A stretch of 19,685 bases of DNA from JBAXHO01 sp037138855 (GTDB lineage: Bacteria > Patescibacteriota > Dojkabacteria > B142 > OLB20), in NCBI GenBank assembly GCA_037138855.1, contig JBAXHO010000032.1, positions 1 through 19,685 on the forward strand, in the 5' to 3' direction. The notes under the pieces are model-generated. The model did no database searches. It was not told the DNA's origin and worked only from the letters and a program-made list of their open reading frames with translations. Positions 7,163 to 12,293 of this stretch are shown here, one piece after another. Each line of letters begins with the position of its first letter. Position 1 is the first letter of the stretch. The translations under genes were made by a program, and so were the position numbers.

Positions 7163-7171
7163 ATTATAGCA
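7163..7171 (-). promoter_or_regulatory. Extended -10 promoter of the winged-helix/NUDIX gene
   Basis: The minus strand reads TGC-TATAAT (7171-7163), a perfect -10 hexamer with the TG extension, 24 bases before the ATG. No good -35 is seen, as is usual for extended -10 promoters. Confidence 0.55.
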
Positions 7172-7204
7172 TTTTATTTGGGGTGGGGATTAAAAGAAAT
7201 TAAA

Positions 7205-7248
7205 ACGGATACCGTCCTTTTGACATTTCTGCATTTCTGTTCTAGAAT
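7205..7248 (+). promoter_or_regulatory. ilvC promoter with adjacent dyad
   Basis: TTGACA (7220-7225) and TAGAAT (7243-7248) are 17 bases apart, a near-consensus sigma-70 promoter. The start would be near 7255, some 42 bases before the ilvC ATG. The dyad ACGG-ATA-CCGT (7205-7215) ends four bases upstream of the -35 and could bind a regulator, perhaps the divergently encoded winged-helix protein. No terminator or leader peptide like that of ilvB is visible in the ilvC leader. Confidence 0.75.
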
Positions 7249-7296
7249 CGAGAAAATTTTCGTTTTAGTTAATTACTACTTTTTAAACAAATTATT

Positions 7297-8346
7297 ATGG
7301 CCAAAATGAATTTTGGTGGGGTCGAAGAAAACGTCGTTACCCGTGAAGAATTTCCTTTAAGCAAGGCACAGGCAGTGCTTAAAAATGAGACTGTGGCTAT
7401 AATTGGTTACGGTGTTCAAGGTCCGGGACAAGGTTTGAATCTCCGTGATAATGGTATCAATGTCATCATTGGTCAAAGAGCAGGGGATACCTACGAAAAA
7501 GCCAAAGCAGATGGCTGGGTTCCAGGGAAAACTCTTTTTAGTGTCGAAGCAGCTTGCGAAAAAGCATCTATCATTATAAATTTGCTTTCTGATGCTGGTC
7601 AAAAGGCAACCTGGCCAACGATCAAGTCATTTCTCACCAAAGGGAAAACCTTAGTTTTCTCCCATGGCTTTTCAATTACTTACAAAGAACGAACTGATGT
7701 AATTCCGCCAGCAGATATCGATGTGGTTCTAGTTGCTCCCAAAGGATCAGGTCTTACTGTTCGTAGAAATTACCTTGATGGCAGTGGAATCAATTCCAGT
7801 TATGCAGTTTTCCAAAATGCCACTGGTAAAGCAGAAGAAACTGTCAAAGCAATTGGAATAGCAGTCGGTTCCGGTTATTTATTTGAAACAACCTTTGAAA
7901 AAGAGGTTTTCTCTGATCTAACTGGTGAACGTGGTATCCTAGTCGGCGCTATTGCTGGAGCTTTCGAAGCTCAGTATGATTGTCTGAGGAAAAATGGACA
8001 CTCTCCATCAGAAGCTTTCAATGAAACAGTGGAAGAATTTACCCAGAGCTTAATTCGCTTAGTTGGCGAAAAAGGGATGGACTGGATGCTTGCCAATATT
8101 TCGACAACAGCTCAAAGAGGGGCACTCGACTGGAAAGGCAAATTCCGTGATGCACTAGTACCAGTATTCGATGAGCTCTATGAAAGTGTCAAAAATGGTA
8201 CCGAAGCCCAAAGAACTCTCGATAAGAACAGCGAACCAGACTACAGAGTGAAATTAGAAGCAGAACTCAAAGAAATCCATGATTCAGAACTCTGGAGAGC
8301 AGGGGCGAAGGTGAGAGAGTTGCGACCCGAGAATTGGAAAAAGTAA
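7297..8346 (+). CDS. ilvC: Ketol-acid reductoisomerase (class I length, Bacteroidetes/yeast-like)
   Basis: A 349-residue enzyme that isomerises and reduces acetolactate or acetohydroxybutyrate to the dihydroxy acid, the second common step of valine and isoleucine synthesis. The Rossmann domain carries IGYGVQGPGQGLNLRDNG (36-53) and GQR at the cofactor specificity loop, where Arg suggests NADPH. SHGF is at 122-125. Metal ligands lie in SDLTGERG (Asp207, Glu211) and NETVEE (about 242-247). Details such as VAPKGSG, GINSSYA, FNETVEE, STTAQRGALDW and the terminal RPENW match Bacteroidetes and yeast Ilv5-type proteins more than the usual bacterial class I enzyme. It has its own promoter, on the strand opposite to ilvBND. 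Confidence 0.97.
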   Translation: MAKMNFGGVEENVVTREEFPLSKAQAVLKNETVAIIGYGVQGPGQGLNLRDNGINVIIGQRAGDTYEKAKADGWVPGKTLFSVEAACEKASIIINLLSDAGQKATWPTIKSFLTKGKTLVFSHGFSITYKERTDVIPPADIDVVLVAPKGSGLTVRRNYLDGSGINSSYAVFQNATGKAEETVKAIGIAVGSGYLFETTFEKEVFSDLTGERGILVGAIAGAFEAQYDCLRKNGHSPSEAFNETVEEFTQSLIRLVGEKGMDWMLANISTTAQRGALDWKGKFRDALVPVFDELYESVKNGTEAQRTLDKNSEPDYRVKLEAELKEIHDSELWRAGAKVRELRPENWKK

Positions 8347-8363
8347 TGAAATAATGCGGAGAG

Positions 8364-8379
8364 GTTGCAGATCTGCAAC
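8364..8379. repeat. 16-bp perfect palindrome after ilvC
   Basis: GTTGCAGATCTGCAAC is fully self-complementary and starts 18 bases after the ilvC stop. No U-run follows, so it is not an ordinary terminator; it may protect the mRNA 3' end or bind a protein. Confidence 0.5.
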
Positions 8380-8412
8380 TCGTGCTGATAGCAAGTAGAG
8401 GAAAGAAACAAT

Positions 8413-8437
8413 GGGGAGACGGGTGTCTCCCTTTTGT
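8413..8437 (+). terminator. ilvC terminator
   Basis: Stem GGGAGAC/GTCTCCC with loop GGGT, followed by TTTTGTT, about 68 bases after the ilvC stop. It is the best intrinsic terminator for ilvC and has a near-copy at 8516-8540. Confidence 0.75.
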
Positions 8438-8462
8438 TGGCTAGTAACGTTTGAGAGAATTA

Positions 8463-8500
8463 GTATCAAGTATCAAGTATCACGTATCATGTATAAAGTA
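8463..8500. repeat. Heptad repeat GTATCAN, five units
   Basis: Five consecutive 7-bp units (GTATCAA twice, GTATCAC, GTATCAT, GTATAAA) plus a partial sixth form the cleanest heptad tract in the window. Confidence 0.85.
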
Positions 8501-8515
8501 GTGAAAATAAACTAA

Positions 8516-8540
8516 GGGGAGACAGCTGTCTCCTTTTGTT
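8516..8540 (+). terminator. Second GGAGAC-type terminator hairpin
   Basis: The perfect 16-bp palindrome GGAGACAGCTGTCTCC (8518-8533) is flanked by extra G-U and A-U pairs and followed by TTTTGTT, nearly the same tail as the ilvC terminator 100 bases upstream. The pair looks duplicated with a changed loop. Confidence 0.6.
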
Positions 8541-8560
8541 GACAAGCAAAATATTAATTA

Positions 8561-8644
8561 TTAACGAGTTAACAGATTAACAGATTTGCTATTCGAAATT
8601 CGTAACTAGTACTGAAATGCATTCAGGATTATAACTCATAACTC
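8561..8644. repeat. 8-bp and 7-bp repeats plus a degenerate TCCTGAA hairpin
   Basis: TTAACAGA-type 8-bp units (8561-8588) are followed by ATTCGAA/ATTCGTA (8591-8604), CTGAAATGCATTCAGGAT (8612-8629, a loose relative of the dispersed hairpin at 5235), and ATAACTC twice (8631-8644). The 596-base stretch between ilvC and the hydrolase holds such repeats, three hairpins and the hydrolase promoter, and no gene. Confidence 0.6.
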
Positions 8645-8691
8645 GGTTTTGATTTTTAATAATGGTGATTACAGAGGATTAAGGTAAGCGG

Positions 8692-8789
8692 GAGATTCGA
8701 GATTTGACATTCGATCCTGAACTTGTTTCAGGACGCAAATTGATCACTCTCGTTCTACTGAATGCCGCCTACTGACTACCGAATATAAA
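8692..8789. repeat. Heptad repeats flanking dispersed hairpin copy 2
   Basis: GAGATTC/GAGATTT/GACATTC units (8692-8712) lead into the hairpin TCCTGAACTTGTTTCAGGA (8715-8733), the exact inverse of that at 5235-5253. CTACTGA-type units follow at 8755-8789. All tracts keep a 7-bp period. Confidence 0.7.
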
Positions 8790-8834
8790 CCGAAGTAGAC
8801 TAATATTTTCAGCTGTATCCTATATTTATTTTGA

Positions 8835-8866
8835 GATTAAAAAATTAAAAGGTTAAAAGATTAAAA
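8835..8866. repeat. 8-bp repeat GATTAAAA, four units
   Basis: Four 8-bp units varying at the first two bases (GATTAAAA, AATTAAAA, GGTTAAAA, GATTAAAA). This is the last short tandem repeat of this kind going rightwards. Confidence 0.6.
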
Positions 8867-8892
8867 AGAATACATAAGAGAAATGAATTTCG

Positions 8893-8921
8893 TTGAATAA
8901 CTAGATAGGATGCTTTAGAAT
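8893..8921 (+). promoter_or_regulatory. Promoter of the alpha/beta hydrolase gene
   Basis: TTGAAT (8893-8898) and TAGAAT (8916-8921) are 17 bases apart. The predicted start near 8928 lies about 15 bases before the GTG codon, which supports that start. Confidence 0.6.
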
Positions 8922-8942
8922 TAGGCTAATTAAAGATCAATC

Positions 8943-9710
8943 GTGACTCGAAAAATTTTTATTGAGAATTCTTACAAACTTAAAATCGCAGCTATTTTAG
9001 AACTTCCGAAAGTAACAGGGCAGGTGCCTTGCGTTTTGATTGTGCCAGGTTTTCTTGGTTATAAAGAAGGTGTGACTTTGGAGGCTTTGGCTAATACACT
9101 TTTGGAGCAAAATATTGCCTCAATTAGATTTGATCCAAGTGGTTTTGCTGAAAGTGAAGGCACACTTGAAAATGACTATCGACTAAGCAATTTCATCTCA
9201 GATATTGCTACAGTTTATGAATATTTAAAAACTCTTCCCCAAATAAACCTCCAGAAGACTTTTATAACCGGCATTAGCATGGGAGGCATCGCTGCAGTTA
9301 TTGCTGCCACACAGCATCAATATGCCGGAGTTTGCCTGATTGCTTCCCCAACTATGCTAGGTCGTGCTGATGATTTGACTGCACAGATTAAAAACTGGAC
9401 TTCACTTGGTTACCTAACGAGATTTAGTTCCAAATATGGTGAGTTACAAATTCCAGCAGCATTTATTGAAAATGCCAGAGGGTACGATGCCTTAAAGTAT
9501 GTAAATTTAATCAAAGCTCCACTGCAAGTAATCATTGGTGAAAAAGATGAAATTGTAAATCCAACCGATACCATGAAATATTTTGAGATGGCAAAGGAGC
9601 CCAAAAAACTAATTCTGATCCCAGAGATGCACCACAGCTACAAGCAGCAGCCTCAGCAAATTCAAGCTGTTAATCATGCAGTAATCAGCTTTTTACGACA
9701 ATATAGCTAA
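8943..9710 (+). CDS. Alpha/beta hydrolase (S33/serine aminopeptidase-like)
   Basis: A 255-residue cytoplasmic hydrolase. The nucleophile elbow GISMGG places Ser112. The acid is probably Asp202 (IIGEKDEIV) and the base His230 or His231 (PEMHHSYK). IVPGFLGYKEG (33-43) provides the oxyanion-hole region, and FDPSGFAESEG (63-73) is the usual segment after strand 4. The family covers esterases, lipases and peptidases, so the substrate cannot be told. The start is GTG; no ATG lies nearby in frame and the promoter spacing fits it. It stands alone between the repeat-rich ilvC spacer and the tRNA-Ser transcription unit. Confidence 0.85.
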   Translation: MTRKIFIENSYKLKIAAILELPKVTGQVPCVLIVPGFLGYKEGVTLEALANTLLEQNIASIRFDPSGFAESEGTLENDYRLSNFISDIATVYEYLKTLPQINLQKTFITGISMGGIAAVIAATQHQYAGVCLIASPTMLGRADDLTAQIKNWTSLGYLTRFSSKYGELQIPAAFIENARGYDALKYVNLIKAPLQVIIGEKDEIVNPTDTMKYFEMAKEPKKLILIPEMHHSYKQQPQQIQAVNHAVISFLRQYS

Positions 9711-9758
9711 ATCAATCACCATTCAGCGAAAACCGTTTTTAACAATCTCCTTAATTAC

Positions 9759-9787
9759 TTGGAAGTTTTTCCTCCAATTGCTATAAT
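9759..9787 (+). promoter_or_regulatory. Promoter of the boxA-hairpin-tRNA-Ser transcript
   Basis: TTGGAA (9759-9764) and a perfect TATAAT (9782-9787) are 17 bases apart, with TGC directly before TATAAT (extended -10). This is among the strongest promoters in the window and is followed by structured RNA and tRNA-Ser with no coding sequence, consistent with a stable-RNA unit. Confidence 0.7.
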
Positions 9788-9807
9788 CAATTTGCTTTTA
9801 AGTATCT

Positions 9808-9826
9808 GGGAAGAGAATTCCCTTTT
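9808..9826 (+). terminator. Promoter-proximal hairpin GGGAA/TTCCC with T-tail
   Basis: Stem GGGAA/TTCCC, loop GAGAA, then TTTT. It lies about 15 bases after the predicted start and directly before the first boxB/boxA-like unit. It is terminator-like but short; it may instead cap the 5' end. Confidence 0.4.
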
Positions 9827-9846
9827 CGAACTGAATAAGTTCAAGT

Positions 9847-9858
9847 AGCTCTTTAACA
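9847..9858 (+). promoter_or_regulatory. boxA-like antitermination element 1
   Basis: AGCTCTTTAACA matches the E. coli rrn boxA core TGCTCTTTAACA at 11 of 12 positions. It follows a small hairpin (9828-9842), the boxB-then-boxA order of rRNA leaders. NusB-S10 loading and antitermination through the next hairpin is inferred. Confidence 0.6.
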
Positions 9859-9867
9859 TACAAACTC

Positions 9868-9903
9868 AAAAATCGACGACCTTAGAAGTCGATTTTTCTA
9901 AGG
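9868..9903 (+). ncRNA. A/U-flanked hairpin with possible pseudoknot, copy 1
   Basis: AAAAATCGAC (9868-9877) pairs with GTCGATTTTT (9888-9897), a 10-bp stem resembling a bidirectional terminator. Its loop contains CCTTAG (9880-9885), complementary to CTAAGG (9898-9903) immediately after the stem. The pairings could alternate, or form a pseudoknot if the outer A-U pairs open. Copy 2 is identical. Confidence 0.6.
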
Positions 9904-9909
9904 AAAAAA

Positions 9910-9967
9910 TTGGCGGATGCTGTAGTCTTTGAAACTGTCCTGTTTCTAAGACGGAAGCAGGAGCCAA
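9910..9967 (+). ncRNA. Structured RNA hairpin with two purine internal loops, copy 1
   Basis: The fold from the base: TTGGC/GCCAA; internal loop GGA/GGA; TGCT/AGCA; internal loop GTA/GGA; GTCTT/AAGAC; a U-U mismatch; GAAAC/GTTTC; hexaloop TGTCCT. Copy 2 keeps every helix while changing bases in one helix on both strands. No known RNA family is recognised. The GGA-rich symmetric loops could form tandem G-A pairs or attract a GGA-binding protein such as CsrA. Confidence 0.65.
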
Positions 9968-10012
9968 GATTCAAAAATAAAACTATATTTCTCGAACTGA
10001 ATAAGTTCAAGT

Positions 10013-10024
10013 TGCTCTTTAACA
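10013..10024 (+). promoter_or_regulatory. boxA antitermination element 2
   Basis: TGCTCTTTAACA is identical to the E. coli rrn boxA core, preceded by the same GAACT/AGTTC hairpin (9994-10008) in the boxB position. This exact match makes the boxA reading of copy 1 more credible. Confidence 0.65.
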
Positions 10025-10033
10025 TACAAACTA

Positions 10034-10069
10034 AAAAATCGACGACCTTAGAAGTCGATTTTTCTAAGG
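10034..10069 (+). ncRNA. A/U-flanked hairpin with possible pseudoknot, copy 2
   Basis: Same sequence as 9868-9903: stem arms 10034-10043 and 10054-10063, loop CCTTAG (10046-10051) complementary to CTAAGG (10064-10069). Strict conservation contrasts with the drift seen in the adjacent long hairpin. Confidence 0.6.
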
Positions 10070-10075
10070 AAAAAA

Positions 10076-10133
10076 TTGGTGGATGCTGGAATCCTTGAAA
10101 CTGTCATGTTTCGAGGATGGAAGCAGTAGCCAA
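10076..10133 (+). ncRNA. Structured RNA hairpin with two purine internal loops, copy 2
   Basis: Fold: TTGGT/GCCAA; internal loop GGA/GTA; TGCT/AGCA; internal loop GGA/GGA; ATCCT/AGGAT; a U-G pair; GAAAC/GTTTC; hexaloop TGTCAT. Relative to copy 1, G-C became A-U and U-A became C-G in the middle helix, and the basal C-G became U-G. Two compensated pairs within one 5-bp helix strongly suggest selection on RNA pairing. Confidence 0.65.
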
Positions 10134-10143
10134 TTTCCGACGC

Positions 10144-10230
10144 GGAGAGGTGTCAGAGTGGTCGAATGAGACAGTCTTGAAAACTGTTGTGGCCTAACGG
10201 TCACCGCGAGTTCGAATCTCGCCCTCTCCG
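10144..10230 (+). tRNA. tRNA-Ser (anticodon UGA)
   Basis: Acceptor stem GGAGAGG (10144-10150) pairs with CCTCTCC (10223-10229), with discriminator G. Anticodon stem ACAGT/ACTGT closes the loop CTTGAAA with anticodon TGA at 10178-10180. A long class II variable arm (GTGGCC-TAAC-GGTCAC) and the T-arm GTTCGAATC are present. CCA is not encoded. It is the last recognised RNA of the transcript starting near 9794. Confidence 0.95.
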
Positions 10231-10254
10231 AATTAATAATTAATTTTGCAAAAA

Positions 10255-10623
10255 ATGATTGCAATAGGAAATTTTCACAAAGATGTTGAAAACAACCCAG
10301 ATAGAAAAGGCTGGGTCATAGGGACATTTATAGAAGATGACTCAATTTTCCATTCTGATGAATTTGAGGTTAAATGGGCAGAACACAATAAGGGATACTT
10401 TAAAGAAGGATTGAAAACAAACGTTAGTACAAAAACTGTAACTTTCTTAGTCTCGGGCAAATTTCAGATTAATTTTACTGACAATGCGGATGGGCACTTA
10501 GAAAAAGTAATTTTAAGTAAACTTGGAGACTACGTTTCCTATGATGCAAGCGCATGTGATCATTCAGCAGAAGCATTAGAAGATTGTTTGGTTGTTGTAT
10601 TTAGATGGCCTTCAATGAGATAG
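10255..10623 (+). CDS. Small cupin-like protein, unknown role
   Basis: A 122-residue protein. The segment TVTFLVSGKFQINFTD, then LSKLGDYVSYDASACDHSAEALEDCLVVVFRWPS, has the strand-turn-strand rhythm of a single-domain cupin: G-x-F near the first motif, GDYVSY leading to the second motif, and the family-like ending RWPS. Only one clear histidine (DHSAEA) is at a metal-ligand position, so metal binding is uncertain. The ATG at 10255 is preferred over an upstream TTG at 10246 because it follows an A-rich stretch and starts a normal N-terminus. It begins 25 bases after tRNA-Ser and may be the first gene of an inserted segment. Confidence 0.6.
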   Translation: MIAIGNFHKDVENNPDRKGWVIGTFIEDDSIFHSDEFEVKWAEHNKGYFKEGLKTNVSTKTVTFLVSGKFQINFTDNADGHLEKVILSKLGDYVSYDASACDHSAEALEDCLVVVFRWPSMR

Positions 10624-10636
10624 AATGTTTGGGTTC

Positions 10637-10650
10637 CAGACTCGAGTCTG
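10637..10650. repeat. 14-bp perfect palindrome after the cupin-like gene
   Basis: CAGACTCGAGTCTG, fully self-complementary, lies 14 bases after the stop. No U-run follows. The 188-base spacer also has an 11-bp inverted repeat (10741-10751 with 10781-10791, one G-U pair) about 20 bases before the S51-like gene, a possible operator. Confidence 0.4.
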
Positions 10651-10811
10651 TTCACAATTATCATAAAGTTTTCACATTAAATAAAAATAAACTTGCCAAA
10701 ATACTTAAAAATATTTGTAATATTTCATTTGATAAAATAGCTTTGTTCAATGCAGATTATTGTGAATATGTTGTATTATGATTGAACGAAGTAACTTGAT
10801 TTCAAACTAAT

Positions 10812-11426
10812 ATGAAACGAATAATTTTATTTTCACTTCCATCAGATCAGATTCTCAAAAAGATTAGCAAATCTCTTTTTTTTAAAACTCAAACGCAATT
10901 TGGATATATGCCCTGTGATGGAGCAAACCAAGATAATCCTCAATATACTCCAATCTGGGAAGAGCTATGTCGAATCCACAACGCAAGATTAATCTACATT
11001 GATAATACTAACCCAGAACAGGCAGCTTTAATTCCAAAATGTGATACTTTGATGATAACTGGAGGTAACACGTTCCAACTATTACATAATTTACGAAAAA
11101 ATGGATTTGATAAAGCGATTATCGATTTCACCAAAAAAGACAATTTTGCTTTGAGCGGTTTTAGTGCTGGAGCAGTAGTGCTTACTCCAACAATAAATAT
11201 TGTAAATGCAAACTGGGCATTTGGACCTGATGAGAATTTGTTGAATTTAACTGATCTCCAAGGATTAAATATCATTGACTACGAAGTCCTGCCACATTTC
11301 GATCCCGACCAAGATAAAACTTTACTTGGACGATATCGATCAGAATCAAAATATCATGTCAAAACGATTACAAATGAAGAATATTTAATTGATAATTTGA
11401 AAGAAGACAGAAAAGTTGGAAAATGA
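10812..11426 (+). CDS. Peptidase S51 (PepE-like) / class I glutamine amidotransferase-like protein
   Basis: A 204-residue protein with the S51 plan: TLMITGGNTFQLL (79-91) corresponds to the substrate-loop GGN motif, and SGFSAGAVVL (115-124) holds the nucleophile elbow with Ser118. A nearby His162 (VLPHFDP) is at the expected catalytic-His position. The family includes dipeptidase E (Asp-X dipeptides) and cyanophycinase. The GxSAG signature with GGN favours the PepE branch. The C-terminus (LIDNLKEDRKVGK) is somewhat short for the usual 220-230 residues, but no frameshift is visible. The ATG at 10812 lacks a Shine-Dalgarno. Confidence 0.8.
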   Translation: MKRIILFSLPSDQILKKISKSLFFKTQTQFGYMPCDGANQDNPQYTPIWEELCRIHNARLIYIDNTNPEQAALIPKCDTLMITGGNTFQLLHNLRKNGFDKAIIDFTKKDNFALSGFSAGAVVLTPTINIVNANWAFGPDENLLNLTDLQGLNIIDYEVLPHFDPDQDKTLLGRYRSESKYHVKTITNEEYLIDNLKEDRKVGK

Positions 11427-11456
11427 GATAAATATTATGTTAAAGCTCACTAATAA

Positions 11457-11505
11457 TAAGGTAAAATGTATAGTAATGATATTTCGAGATAATCACAAAA
11501 TATAT
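11457..11505 (+). repeat. 48-bp duplicated upstream element, copy A
   Basis: The stretch starting TAAGGTAAAATGTATAG and containing GATATTTCGAGATAATCAC recurs at 13632-13679 with two mismatches. It includes a -10-like TAAAAT and ends directly before the ATG at 11507. The inner TATTTCGAGATA is a near-palindrome, a candidate operator. Confidence 0.75.
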
Positions 11506-11506
11506 T

Positions 11507-12122
11507 ATGATAAAAAATTTAAATTATTCGAATCCATTTTTTAAGGTAGATTATGTGAAGGAAGAAACCATCAATATAACTGGGTTTACAACTATTACTA
11601 ATCTATCAGTCACGCCAATAAAGGTTGATTTTGTTAGTTCAATATTAATTGATAAATCTTGTTTTATTACCGCAAAATCTAATCCTATTGAAATAAAAGA
11701 AGCTCTCATTACGAGATATAACTTTGATCCAGAAATTACAAATCCTGAGCTACACCAGTTCTGTATTGATAATTGGGACAATAATAAGGTTAGATATCCT
11801 GAAGATCCATCTAAATGGAATTATCCAATTCTTAGATCACCAATCGAGAAGTTTGATAAATATGAATTTAACTGCTGGTATTTGCCAGCAAACACGGCCT
11901 CAAGCATACATAATGAGCATCTCTTCACCGAAGTCCATACTCAAATTTACGGGTTAGGAATAATGAATAAATTTAGAGATAATAGAAAAGAAACTCTTTA
12001 TCAAAGGGTGTATATGCCTATAGGATTCACACATGATTATTTTTACGACAATAAAATACCCTTGGCATCAATATGAAGCTTTAAATGAATGTATCTGGAT
12101 GGCAATAATGCGGTTTACTTAA
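11507..12122 (+). pseudogene. Cupin-like protein gene with a C-terminal frameshift
   Basis: The open frame gives 189 residues and stops at 12076. The family-like C-terminal half includes CWYLPANTASSIHNEHLFTEVHTQIYG and YMPIGFTHDYF, a cupin-type layout with His/Glu ligands (HNEH, EVH). The natural ending is in the next frame: dropping one A from the AAAA run at 12053-12056 continues as DNKYPWHQYEALNECIWMAIM and stops at 12122. The ending WHQYEA...CIWMAI resembles the end expected of this family. It is therefore a frameshifted gene, a sequencing or assembly error in a homopolymer, or less likely a programmed frameshift. Function is unknown. The 48-bp duplicated element sits immediately upstream. 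Confidence 0.6.
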
Positions 12123-12194
12123 ATTCTTATGAATATTTAAGGATCTATACCTCTTAAATATTGATTAAACTCTAGTGTTTTTTTAGATGTTTCT

Positions 12195-12233
12195 CCCGTA
12201 GAACGTATATAAAAAGAAACCACGTCCTACGGG
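12195..12233. promoter_or_regulatory. Operator-like inverted repeat 1 upstream of the GHKL ATPase gene
   Basis: CCCGTAGAACGT (12195-12206) faces ACGTCCTACGGG (12222-12233) across 15 bases, with one mismatched position. It is the distal pair of four 12-bp half-sites; the proximal pair overlaps the promoter. Confidence 0.7.
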
Positions 12234-12236
12234 ATC

Positions 12237-12286
12237 ATTTTACCCGTAGGACGTATATTGACAAAATCACGTCCTACGGGTAAAAT
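12237..12286 (+). promoter_or_regulatory. ATPase gene promoter embedded in an 18-bp inverted repeat
   Basis: ATTTTACCCGTAGGACGT (12237-12254) and its exact reverse complement (12269-12286) flank 14 bases. TTGACA (12258-12263) lies between the arms. TAAAAT (12281-12286), 17 bases further, is the end of the right arm, so the right arm fills the promoter spacer. A protein bound here would block RNA polymerase. Transcription should begin at about 12292-12294, at the ATG itself, giving a leaderless mRNA. Confidence 0.8.
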
Positions 12287-12293
12287 ACCTAAT

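Larger units (their letters stand above)
9826..9967 (+). repeat. Tandem RNA unit, copy 1
   Basis: The first of two direct repeats with a 166-bp period. The first 88 bases differ from copy 2 at only two positions. Order of parts: hairpin GAACT-GAATA-AGTTC (9828-9842), boxA (9847-9858), A/U-flanked hairpin with loop-to-tail complementarity (9868-9903), and the long two-loop hairpin (9910-9967). No reading frame spans both copies, and base changes in the last part conserve pairing, so RNA is the likely functional form. Confidence 0.75.
9992..10133 (+). repeat. Tandem RNA unit, copy 2
   Basis: The second direct repeat, with the same parts at a 166-bp offset: hairpin 9994-10008, boxA 10013-10024, A/U hairpin 10034-10069, long hairpin 10076-10133. 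It ends 10 bases before tRNA-Ser. The copies are joined by about 24 bases of unrelated AT-rich sequence. Confidence 0.75.

Noticed and set aside
8463..8500. CRISPR array
   Set aside because: Units are 7 bp in direct contact with no spacers, and no cas gene is present.
9910..10133. SRP 4.5S RNA, because of the GGAAGCAG word near the 3' side
   Set aside because: The GNRA apical loop and the GUCAGG side of the SRP core are absent; the apex is a TGTCCT/TGTCAT hexaloop on a GAAAC/GTTTC helix.
9910..10133. Hammerhead ribozyme, because of GAAAC and TGTC words
   Set aside because: The required CUGANGA core is missing and the sequence folds as one long hairpin.
10246..10254. TTG start for the cupin-like protein
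   Set aside because: An ATG three codons downstream starts a more natural N-terminus; no signal favours the TTG.
12258..12293. Upstream TTG start for the ATPase gene
   Set aside because: The TTG is the first part of the TTGACA -35 element, and the added residues would be encoded by the operator.
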